From Streptomyces bungoensis (GTDB taxonomy: Bacteria > Actinomycetota > Actinomycetes > Streptomycetales > Streptomycetaceae): a stretch of DNA of 64,000 nt. The translations under genes were made by a program, and so were the position numbers. Shown here in pieces: positions 8,447 to 16,500 of the stretch. The notes beneath the pieces were generated by a model. It was not told the origin of the DNA. It was given only the letters and a program-made list of their open reading frames with translations, and did not search any database. Where the stretch lies: positions 1 through 64,000 of the forward strand of contig NZ_KQ948855.1 in the NCBI RefSeq assembly GCF_001514215.1, given 5' to 3'. Position 1 is the stretch's first letter. Each line of letters begins with the position of its first letter.

Positions 8447-8946
8447 ACGGTGCTGCCCGGCCGTCGGACGAGGGTCTCGCCGGGCGGCAGCGGCTCCCAG
8501 TCGGGCAGCCCCTCCACGACCCGCCGGAGCCTGCTGGTGACCCGCTCCTGCTGCGGACGGCGCTGCGCGGCCCAGGGGGAGGCCTGCGCGCGGGACGCGT
8601 CCGCGGAGGCGGCCCAGGGGGAGGCCGCCGACCGGGGGGCGGGCTGCCGGGGCGCGGCGGGCTGGGGCGTGGCCGGCTGGGGCTGGGGGGCGGGCTGCGG
8701 GGCCGCCGCGGCCCACGGGTTCTGCGAAGGCTGCGGGGCGGCGGGTGCGGCCTGCCCGGGCGGGGGCGCCCACGGGGACGAGGGGTCCGCGACCGGTCCG
8801 GCCGCCGCCTGCGGCGGAACGGTGGCTCCGGTGGCCCCGGCCTGCTGCGCCGCGGCCGCCCCCGGGTTCCCGTCCGGTGCCGCGCCGGGCGCCTGCGGGG
8901 CGGTGTCGTGGGCAGGCTGGTGGGCGGGCGGTGGTGGCGTGCTCAT
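8443..8946 (-). CDS. Pro/Ala/Gln-rich protein with repeated PWA motifs
   Basis: 167 aa. About 125 residues are low-complexity Pro/Ala/Gln sequence in which a short motif recurs: SSPWAPPP, QNPWAAAAP, ASPWAASAD and ASPWAAQRR. The last 40 residues are more ordered (RLRRVVEGLPDWEPLPPGE). There is no signal peptide or membrane helix. Both ends overlap neighbours by ATGA, so it is translationally coupled to the 689-aa and 183-aa genes. The evenly spaced PWA motifs look like multivalent docking sites for a partner domain. I do not recognise the family. Confidence 0.8.
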   Translation of the reverse strand: MSTPPPPAHQPAHDTAPQAPGAAPDGNPGAAAAQQAGATGATVPPQAAAGPVADPSSPWAPPPGQAAPAAPQPSQNPWAAAAPQPAPQPQPATPQPAAPRQPAPRSAASPWAASADASRAQASPWAAQRRPQQERVTSRLRRVVEGLPDWEPLPPGETLVRRPGSTV

Positions 8947-11012
8947 CGGGCGCTGTCCTCCTGGGTCTCGGGCGCGGTCTTGGTCTCCTCGGCGTCCTGG
9001 GCCGGGATCCAGGGCTGCTTGGCGTCCTGGGCGGCGGCCGGGACCCGGGGCTCCTCGACGCCGTGGGGCTCAGCCGGGACCCGGGGCTCCTCGGCGTCCT
9101 GCGGCTCGGTCGCGGGCTCCTTGGGGGCCCGGTCCCCGGGGACGAACGTCCCGCCGTCCGCCGCGTCACCCGTGGGCCTCCGGCCGGCCGGCGACTCGCC
9201 TGCGGGCTCCCAGCCGCCCCGCGGCCCGGTCGGCGCCCCGGCCCCGGCGGCAGCCTCCTTGCGTACCACCCGGCCCTCGAACGGCGACGCCCCGCCCCCG
9301 GCCGTCGGCAGGGTGGCGATCAGTTCGCGGACCTTCGCCTCCGCCTTGTCGGCGGCGGTGAACTTCTCGTACCAGTCGGTCAGTTCGGCGGACGCGCCGC
9401 GCAGCTGGTGCAGGGACTCGGTCTTGGCGCGATCCAGCAGTTCGCGGGCCGCGTCCTGGGCGCGCTTGGCGGTCTGGGCCTGCTGGCGCAGGACCAGGCC
9501 CCAGACGAGGCCGACGATCGCGGCGGAGCCCAGCGCCAGGAAGGGCCAGTTGCCGACGAGGAAGAGCAGGATCGCGGCGACGACGCCGACGAGCGGGGCC
9601 ACCTTCTTCAGCCAGGGGAAGGCGAGCGCGTCGACGAAGGGGCCGATGTGGTGGTCCCAGTGGTCGCTCAGCGACTTCTCCAGCGCGGCGAGCGGCTGGG
9701 TGAAGGAGCCGACCCAGCCGGGCAGCTGGAACAGGCGCGAGCCGACGGAGTGCGAGGTGGCGAACTGGGCCTGCACGTCCTGGGGCACGGCGGCCCGGTA
9801 GTCGCGGGTGTGGGCGGCGTGCGCCTGCTGGAACCACTCGTGGCAGGCGGCGACGGACAGCCGCTGGGTGGCCGGTGAGGTGCCGATGGCGCCCGGGTTC
9901 AGCGCGGCCGTGGTCTGCACGGTGAGGTAGTCCAGCGTCTCCTCGTACGAGGCCGCGTCCGCGTCGGCGGTCCGGCGGGCGGCGACGAGGTCGCCGTCGT
10001 GGTCGACCACCGCCTGGTTGAAGGCGAGGTCGCGGCGCAGCGGCAGCTCCTCGTTGTCGTACTCGGAGACCAGCCGGTCGAGGATGTCGTCGACGGCGTC
10101 CTCGATGCGCTCGGACGGCTGGAACTCCCGTTCCATGATGGCGCGGTACTTGTCCAGGACGGCCTGCTGGCCGCGTGCGGAGGACAGGACGCCGTCGAGG
10201 GTGACCCACTGCGGGGAGACGGCGGCCAGCCGCGGGAACTCGGCCGGCTGCGAGGGCGCGCGCAGGGACTCAAGCTCCTCGCGCCAGCGCCGGACCTGCC
10301 GGGCCTGGGCGTCGGCGCTGTCCATCAGCTGGGAGCGCCACCCGGCGAGCGTGCGGTCCAGCAGCTCGCGGCCGACCGGGCCGAAGGCGCCCTGGGCGAT
10401 GGCCTCCAGGATGACCGCGAACTCGCGGCCGAGGGCGGCCGGGTCCTGGTTCAGCAGGTAGTGGCGCAGCCAGCGGACGGCGGCCTCGGAGCGGCCCTGG
10501 CGGCGCAGGACGAGGGCGAAGAAGAGCGAGGTGCGGTCGGGTGAGCGGCGGAACGCCTCGTCGACGGCGCGCTCGCACAGGCCGGGGTCGTCGGCGGACC
10601 AGGAGGCGAGGGCGACCAGGGCGGGCGCGAGCCAGTAGCGGGGGGTCTGGAGCATCAGCTGGTCGCCGACCATCCGGACGTTGTCCTCCGACACCAGGCC
10701 GACGTCGAAGGCCTGCAGCATGCCGACCGCGGTGCGGCGGACCGTCTTGTGGTGGCCGTACTCGTGGTCGATCTTGTCCTCGATGACGCCGATGCGGGTC
10801 TCGGCGCGCTGCACGTTCGCGGTGGCCTGCGCCTGCTGGGCGAAGGCGAGGAACTCGTCGCGCAGCTGCTGGAGTTCGGTTCGGGTCTGCTGCTGGTTGG
10901 CCTCGACGGTGGCGACCTGGCCGGAGACGGAGCCGACCCTCTCGCTGAGTCTGATGACGAGGTTGCTGACCTCCTGCACCTGCCGGCGCAGTGTGTAGTC
11001 GACCTCGGACAT
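8943..11012 (-). CDS. Coiled-coil, membrane-anchored scaffold protein of the caspase/CHAT locus
   Basis: 689 aa, start ATG 11012 with GGAG 6 bases upstream. Residues 1-85 form a coiled coil (VQEVSNLVIRLSERVGSVSG onward). Residues about 90-300 are helical-repeat-like sequence, followed by a long helical middle. A hydrophobic double segment at about 470-508 (VGVVAAILLFLVGNW, then IVGLVWGLVL) is a membrane hairpin. A second helical region leads to a disordered Pro/Glu-rich tail with repeats EEPRVPAEP, EEPRVPAAA and QPWIPAQDA. No catalytic motif is seen. It probably places the AAA/caspase machinery at the membrane (inference). Confidence 0.83.
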   Translation of the reverse strand: MSEVDYTLRRQVQEVSNLVIRLSERVGSVSGQVATVEANQQQTRTELQQLRDEFLAFAQQAQATANVQRAETRIGVIEDKIDHEYGHHKTVRRTAVGMLQAFDVGLVSEDNVRMVGDQLMLQTPRYWLAPALVALASWSADDPGLCERAVDEAFRRSPDRTSLFFALVLRRQGRSEAAVRWLRHYLLNQDPAALGREFAVILEAIAQGAFGPVGRELLDRTLAGWRSQLMDSADAQARQVRRWREELESLRAPSQPAEFPRLAAVSPQWVTLDGVLSSARGQQAVLDKYRAIMEREFQPSERIEDAVDDILDRLVSEYDNEELPLRRDLAFNQAVVDHDGDLVAARRTADADAASYEETLDYLTVQTTAALNPGAIGTSPATQRLSVAACHEWFQQAHAAHTRDYRAAVPQDVQAQFATSHSVGSRLFQLPGWVGSFTQPLAALEKSLSDHWDHHIGPFVDALAFPWLKKVAPLVGVVAAILLFLVGNWPFLALGSAAIVGLVWGLVLRQQAQTAKRAQDAARELLDRAKTESLHQLRGASAELTDWYEKFTAADKAEAKVRELIATLPTAGGGASPFEGRVVRKEAAAGAGAPTGPRGGWEPAGESPAGRRPTGDAADGGTFVPGDRAPKEPATEPQDAEEPRVPAEPHGVEEPRVPAAAQDAKQPWIPAQDAEETKTAPETQEDSAR

Positions 11013-11114
11013 GCGGAACTCCGTTCGCGTGCTGCGTACATGGCGGGCTGCGGATGGACGGGCTGCGGGATGACGGGCGCTGGGGGACGACGGGCCGCGG
11101 CCGGGGACCGGGTG

Positions 11115-11651
11115 TCAGGGGCGGACGACGGTGCCGTCGTCCAGGACGGGCAGGAGGAGGCCGTCCTCGTAGACCTCGACGCAGGCGTAGCCGCCGGAGC
11201 GGGCGAGCATGCGGGCGGCCGAGAACGGCTCCGGCATCGGTTCGGCGGGAGGGAAGTGCCGGACGATGACGTGGAACAGGTTCAGCTGGTGGTCGACGTA
11301 GGGCGGGCCGAGGTAGCAGCGGGCGACGAAGCCGAGCGGGACGGCGCCGTACGACGTCGCGTACTCCTCGCGGACCCAGTCGGCCAGCGCACCGCAGGCC
11401 CGCTCGTCGAGGCCGGCGTCGAGCCGTCCCACCGCGTCGAGCAGCTTCCGGGAGCGGGGCGCGTACCGCTCCGGGCCGACGGCGGCGGACGGCGGGCGGG
11501 CGGCCGCGCCGGCTGCCGGGTTCGGCGGTGCCGTGCCCGGGCGGGCGGCCGGGCCCTGCCACGGCGCGGGCCCCGGCGCGGGCCCCGGCCGGACGACCGG
11601 GCCGGGCTGGGCCGGCCCCACGATGCGGCGCGGCCGTTCGGTGTACCCCAT
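11115..11651 (-). CDS. Hypothetical protein, first gene of the AAA operon
   Basis: 178 aa. Start ATG 11651 (GYTERPRR) follows GGGGGA; an ATG at 11669 adds six residues with a weaker site. The first 65 residues are Pro/Gly/Ala-rich. The remainder is a compact globular domain (LLDAVGRLDAGLDERACGAL, then VARCYLGPPYVDHQLNLFHV) ending in a short strand-rich tail. There is no transmembrane segment. It lies 102 bp upstream of the scaffold gene and is divergent from the caspase gene, so it is probably the promoter-proximal gene of the operon. I do not recognise the family. A sensor or recognition role is possible but unsupported. Confidence 0.78.
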   Translation of the reverse strand: MGYTERPRRIVGPAQPGPVVRPGPAPGPAPWQGPAARPGTAPPNPAAGAAARPPSAAVGPERYAPRSRKLLDAVGRLDAGLDERACGALADWVREEYATSYGAVPLGFVARCYLGPPYVDHQLNLFHVIVRHFPPAEPMPEPFSAARMLARSGGYACVEVYEDGLLLPVLDDGTVVRP

Positions 11652-11710
11652 GTGTCCCCCGAGAGTCATGGGTGGTGAGCGGTTGTGCGATGCACGGAAG
11701 ACAAGGTTAG

Positions 11711-11773
11711 TGACGCTACGTCAAGAGTGCGACGCGTAACGCCGATTCGTCATCTGGTTTGCCTTTGGCAAAC
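11711..11773. promoter_or_regulatory. Inverted repeats in the divergent caspase/AAA-operon promoter region
   Basis: Two inverted repeats lie in the 130-bp gap: TGACG-CTA-CGTCA (11711-11723) and GTTTGCC-TTT-GGCAAAC (11757-11773). The second ends 8 bases before the caspase ATG and would overlap its ribosome site, so it could be an operator or an mRNA hairpin. I cannot place convincing -35/-10 pairs here. Confidence 0.4.
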
Positions 11774-11781
11774 TCTGGGGC

Positions 11782-13572
11782 ATGGCGAGAATCAAGGCGC
11801 TCCTGGTGGGCATCGACGACTATCCGGCCTCCGTGGCGCAGCCGTTGGGCGGCTGCCGCAACGACGTCGCCGAGGCGCACCGGCTGCTGACCGACCTCGC
11901 CGGTGAGCGGGCCGACGTGCGCGTGCTGCTGGACGCCGAGGCGACGGTGGGCGCGGTGACGGACGCGGTGCTGAACCATCTGGGCGCGGCGGGCGAGGGC
12001 GACGTGGCGCTGCTGTGGTTCTCCGGGCACGGCACCCAGGAGGTGGCCACCGGCGGCGACCTGCTGATCGAGGCGACGGGGCTGAACCAGGCGCTGGTGT
12101 GCGTGGACGGTCCGCTGCCCGACAAGCGGCTGGGCGCGCTGCTGGACCGGGTGGCGGCGGGCGGTGCGCAGGTCACGGCGGTGCTGGACTGCTGCCACTC
12201 CGGGGGCGCGACGCGGGAGGCGGAGCTGACCGCGCGGTACGCGCCGCCCCGGCCCGGCTGGGACCTGAGCGGCGCGCGGGCGGCCGGCGGGCCGGCCCGG
12301 CACGTGCTGCTCGCCGCGAGCCGGCTGGACGAGCCGTCGTACGAGGGCTGGTTCGACGGGCGCCGGCACGGGGCGTTCACACACGCGCTGATCGGCGCGG
12401 TGCGCGCGGCGGGGCCGGCCGCCACCTGCCGGGAGCTGCTGGCGGGGGCGGCGGCGCGGGTGCAGCGGGCGGGCAGCACCCAGCATCCGGTGCTGTGGCC
12501 GGACCTGCCGGGCGGCGGCGCGGACCGTCCGCTGCTGGGCGGCGGCGGTACGGTCCGGGAGGCGGCGCTCCCGCACCTGCTGCGGTGCGGCGCCGACGGC
12601 TGGGAGGTGGACTGCGGTGCCGTCCACGGGCTGCGGGAGGGTGCCGCGGGGGCCGAGGGCACCGCGTTCGCGGTGCTGGACGAGGGGCCCGGGCGGGGTG
12701 TCGTCCGGGCGCTGGAGGTGTCGGCCGCGCGGACGCTGGTGGTGCCGGTGGACTGGGAGCCGGAGCCGGAGCGGGTGTACCCGGTCGCGCTGTCGGCGGT
12801 CGCCCTGCCGCCGGCCAGCGTGACGGTGGACGGCTCCCCTCAGGACGTGGCGGCGCTGGCGGCGGCGCTGGGGCCGCTGGTACGGCTGGTGGAGGGGCCG
12901 CAGGAGGCGCGGGGGCTGCACTTCCGGGTGCGGGTGCGCGACGGGTGGGCGCGGGTGCTGCGGCGCGACGGTACGGAGTTCACGCCGGCGCTTCCGCTGC
13001 GCGCGCCGGTGGACGCCGAACGGGTCGCGGACTGCCTGGACCATCTCACCCACTGGCACCAGCTGCGCGACCTGACTCCGCGGCCGTCGCTGCTGGACGG
13101 GCTGGTGGAGCTGGAGATCCGCCGGTGGGACTCGGGCGAGCCGCTGCGGCCGGACGCCGCCGGGGAGATCGTCTGCCCGTACGGCGCCGACGGGCGCCCG
13201 CCGTGGGTGTCGATCCGGCTGCACAACCGCTCCCCCGACCGCACCCTGTGGTGCGTCCTGCTGGACCTGACGGACGGTTACGCCGCCGACCCGGTGCTGT
13301 TCCCCGGCCACTTCATCGGGCCCGGGCACACGGGGTACGCGCTGGACGGGGACCCGGTGCGACTGTCCCTGCCCGCCTCCCGGCCGGCGGTGCCGGGGGC
13401 CGAGGCGCGGGACTGGCTGAAACTGGTCGTGGCAGACCGGGAGCTGAACACCCGGCCGTTCCGGCTGCCGCCCTGGCAGGCGGCCACCGGCCGCCGGATC
13501 CTGGGCCCGGTGCTGGGCGCGGCGGGCCGCTGGACGACGGTGACGGTGCCGGTGCGGACGCTGGTGCCGTAG
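11782..13572 (+). CDS. Caspase family (peptidase C14) protein
   Basis: 596-aa cysteine peptidase. Residues 1-230 are the caspase-like p20 domain: an N-terminal strand with KALLVGIDDY, catalytic His83 in FSGHGT, and catalytic Cys138 in LDCCHSGG. A p10-like part follows (HVLLAASRLDEPSYEG, then HGAFTHALI). Residues about 260-596 are a beta-rich C-terminal region with a long module found after bacterial caspase domains (LELEIRRWDSGEPL, FPGHFIGPGHTGYAL). There is no signal peptide. It is divergent from the AAA operon and convergent, 22 bp apart, with the CHAT gene. The likely role is an executioner or regulatory protease cleaving after basic or acidic residues; specificity cannot be read. Confidence 0.9.
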   Translation: MARIKALLVGIDDYPASVAQPLGGCRNDVAEAHRLLTDLAGERADVRVLLDAEATVGAVTDAVLNHLGAAGEGDVALLWFSGHGTQEVATGGDLLIEATGLNQALVCVDGPLPDKRLGALLDRVAAGGAQVTAVLDCCHSGGATREAELTARYAPPRPGWDLSGARAAGGPARHVLLAASRLDEPSYEGWFDGRRHGAFTHALIGAVRAAGPAATCRELLAGAAARVQRAGSTQHPVLWPDLPGGGADRPLLGGGGTVREAALPHLLRCGADGWEVDCGAVHGLREGAAGAEGTAFAVLDEGPGRGVVRALEVSAARTLVVPVDWEPEPERVYPVALSAVALPPASVTVDGSPQDVAALAAALGPLVRLVEGPQEARGLHFRVRVRDGWARVLRRDGTEFTPALPLRAPVDAERVADCLDHLTHWHQLRDLTPRPSLLDGLVELEIRRWDSGEPLRPDAAGEIVCPYGADGRPPWVSIRLHNRSPDRTLWCVLLDLTDGYAADPVLFPGHFIGPGHTGYALDGDPVRLSLPASRPAVPGAEARDWLKLVVADRELNTRPFRLPPWQAATGRRILGPVLGAAGRWTTVTVPVRTLVP

Positions 13573-13593
13573 GGGTCTCCTCCTGTCCGGGGG

Positions 13594-16500
13594 TCAGCGG
13601 CCGAGGTGGGTGAAGCCGGCCCAGGAGCTCAGGTCGTGCGGGTCGATGCGGCGGGCCCGCTCGGCGAGGAACTCCGGCATCTCGGAAGGCAGTTCGCGGT
13701 CGGGGTTGAGCATCCACAGCTGGGCGCGGCGCAGGGCGCGGGCCGGGGGTTCGCCGTGGGTGCGCAGGAAGTGGTGGGTGAGGAACATCAGCACCGAGGT
13801 CGCCTCGTCCGGGACCGGCCACAGGGAGCCGACGACCGAGCGGGCGCCGGCGGTGAGGAAGGCCGTGGCGAGGCTGTAGGCCTCGTTGTGGCCCCGGCCC
13901 GAGACGTGGCTGCGGCAGGCGGCCAGCAGGACCAGGCCGAGGCGGTCGCCGCCCGCCCCGGTGATCTCCTCGGCCGCGAGCGGGCCGTCGTGCAGGGCGA
14001 GGTAGGCGCTGCGGCGGGCGTTCTCGGCGACGGACGCGTGGCAGGCGAGGTGCAGCACCGCCCCGTCGTACGGCGTCTCGCGCAGCCAGCGCAGCACCTC
14101 GCCGGGGGTGCCCGGGCCGTCGGTGGGGCCGGTGGTGCGGCGGCCCAGGTAGCGGGCCTCGGGGTAGAAGGCGCGCTGGACGGCGTCGGCCTCCTCACCG
14201 GCGTGGCGCAGGTCGCCGGTGGGGTTGCCGACGATCAGGGCGGCGCCGGTGTGCTCGGCGGCGGGCCGGGCGGCCACCTGGCAGAGCAGGCGGGCGGAGG
14301 CGGCGTAGGAGATCTCGGCGGCCTGCAGCGCGTACTGCCGGCCGCGCGGCCCGCCCGGCTGCCACGCCGCGTGCCAGGGCACGAGCCCCAGCTTCCCCAT
14401 CGGCACCAGCACCAGCCTCGGCAGCCGCCCCGCCGGCATCTCGAACGCCTCCAGCAGCGGCCGCATCGCCGCGTACCAGGCCCAGCCGCAGAGCCGGTCC
14501 AACTGGGCCCGCAGCGAGTGCGGCACGGCGGGCCGCAGCCCGGGGACGGGGCCGAGGTCACGCCCTGGGCCGGCGAAGACGGTGCCGTCCGGGTCGGCTC
14601 CCGTCGACCGGTCCGCGCCGACGGCCTCGTCCTCGCCCGGCCGCCCCGCGGGGGCGTCCCCGCCCGGCCGCCCGCCGCGTTCCGCGGGCACACCGTCCTC
14701 CCCCTGCCGCCCGCCCCGACCCCCGAGAGCGCCGTCCGACGGACCAGGAGCCGCCCACGAACGACCGCCACCGGAAACCGGCCCCCCGAGAGATCCCCCC
14801 GCCGGGGCCTGCGACGGACGACCAGTGACGACGGCCTCGTCCTCCCCCTGCCGCCCGCCCCGACCCGCGAGGGCGCCGTCCGACGGACCAGGAGCCGCCC
14901 ACGAACGACCGCCACCGGAAACCGGCCCCCCGAGAGATCCCCCCGCCGGGGCCTGCGACGGACGACCAGTGACGACGGCCTCGTCCTCCCCCTGCCGCCC
15001 GCCCCGACCCCCGAGAGCGCCGTCCGACGGACCAGGAGCCGCCCACGAACGACCGCCACCGGAAACCGGCCCGCCGAGGGATTCCCCCGCCGGGGCCTGC
15101 GACGGACGACCGGTGACGACGGCCTCGTCCTGGCCCTGTCGCCTGGTCCGGGCCGCTGGGAAGCCATCCGACGGACCGGTGCCCGAGTTCAGGCCGCCCA
15201 GTGAGCCGCCGCTCAGGGCGCCCTGTGCCGGCCCGTCGTCGCCGGGGGTCGCGCCCGGCGGGGCGGCCGCCGCCGGCGTGGTCCGGGACGGTCCCTCCGC
15301 CGGGCCGTACTCGCGCAGGGGGGCCGCCTCCTCCGTCAGGGTCGGCAGGGGGATGGCGTGGACCGTGGCGCCGGAGGTGACGACGAGGGCGGTGCCGGGG
15401 GTGTCCTCCGTGGCGGGCAGGAGGTAGACGAGGGCGTCCTTGGTGAGGGTGCGCAGGGCCTCGGCGATCTCCTCGGGGCTCGGCGGGTCCAGCAGGCGGG
15501 CCTGGTGGGGGGCGTCGGTGCCGGTGAGGGCGGCCAGGACGCGGCGGCGCAGGGCGCTGGGGACGGTGAGCGGGGCGCTGACGGCGCTGAGCGGGTCCGC
15601 GGGTTCCTCCGCCCCGGCGGAGCGCCACTCGGCGGCCAGCGCGGTGTTCCCGGTCGCGGTGAGCAGGTCGGGGACGGTCACGGAGGTGAGGGCGGCGTGC
15701 AGGACCAGGCCCCGGCAGGCGTCCAGCGCCTGGAGGGCCTCCTCGGGGCGGTCGTCCTTCAGGCACCAGCCGGCCACCTCCAGCGCGGCCCCGGTGGCCT
15801 GCGCCGCGGCGACGGTGGCGTGGTCGGTGCCGGACTGCAGCAGCGCGGCCCAGGCGTGGCCGCGCAGCGACTTCAGGCCGAGGGCGCGGGCCGTGGCCCG
15901 GTCCCGGCGGTGCAGGTCGTCGCGGGAGCGGTGGGCGCGGGCGAGGGCCAGGCCGGTGTCGGCGTAGAGGCGGTGTTCGGGGCCGCCTGCCTCGGCGAAG
16001 GCGCCCTCCAGCAGGGTGATGCCCTTGGCCAGCCGCTCGCGTCGGCGCACCCGGTCGATCTCCAGCTCGGACAGGGCGCAGTGGGCGATGCCCAGGCTGT
16101 TGGCGTAGCGCAGCCGGCTGTCGCTGCCCGGCTCGCACAGCTCGTGGGCCTCGCGGAGCAGGCCGATGGCGGCCGCGATGCCCGGCCCGTCCCGGTGCTC
16201 GACGGCGCGTACGAAGCGGGTCATGCCCATGTCGCCGAGCACCCAGGCCCGGTGGTCGCGCGGCAGCCGGCGTGCGTGGCGGCGCAGTTCGTCGGTGCCG
16301 GGGCGGCCGGTGAGCGGGGGCAGCGGGGGGACGCCGAGGTGCCGGGCGAGGTTGTCGCGGCCCATGCGGGCGTTCTCCAGCAGGACCAGGATCTCGATGC
16401 GGGAGGGGTCCTCGTCGCTGAGCGCCGCGTGCCCCTCGGTGAGCGTGGCGATGTTCCGGTCGGCGTCGGCCAGGTCGCCGCGCCGGACGGCGGAGTGCGC

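Noticed and set aside
14692-15133. The 144-bp repeats as a CRISPR array
   Set aside because: Units are contiguous, coding and without unique spacers.
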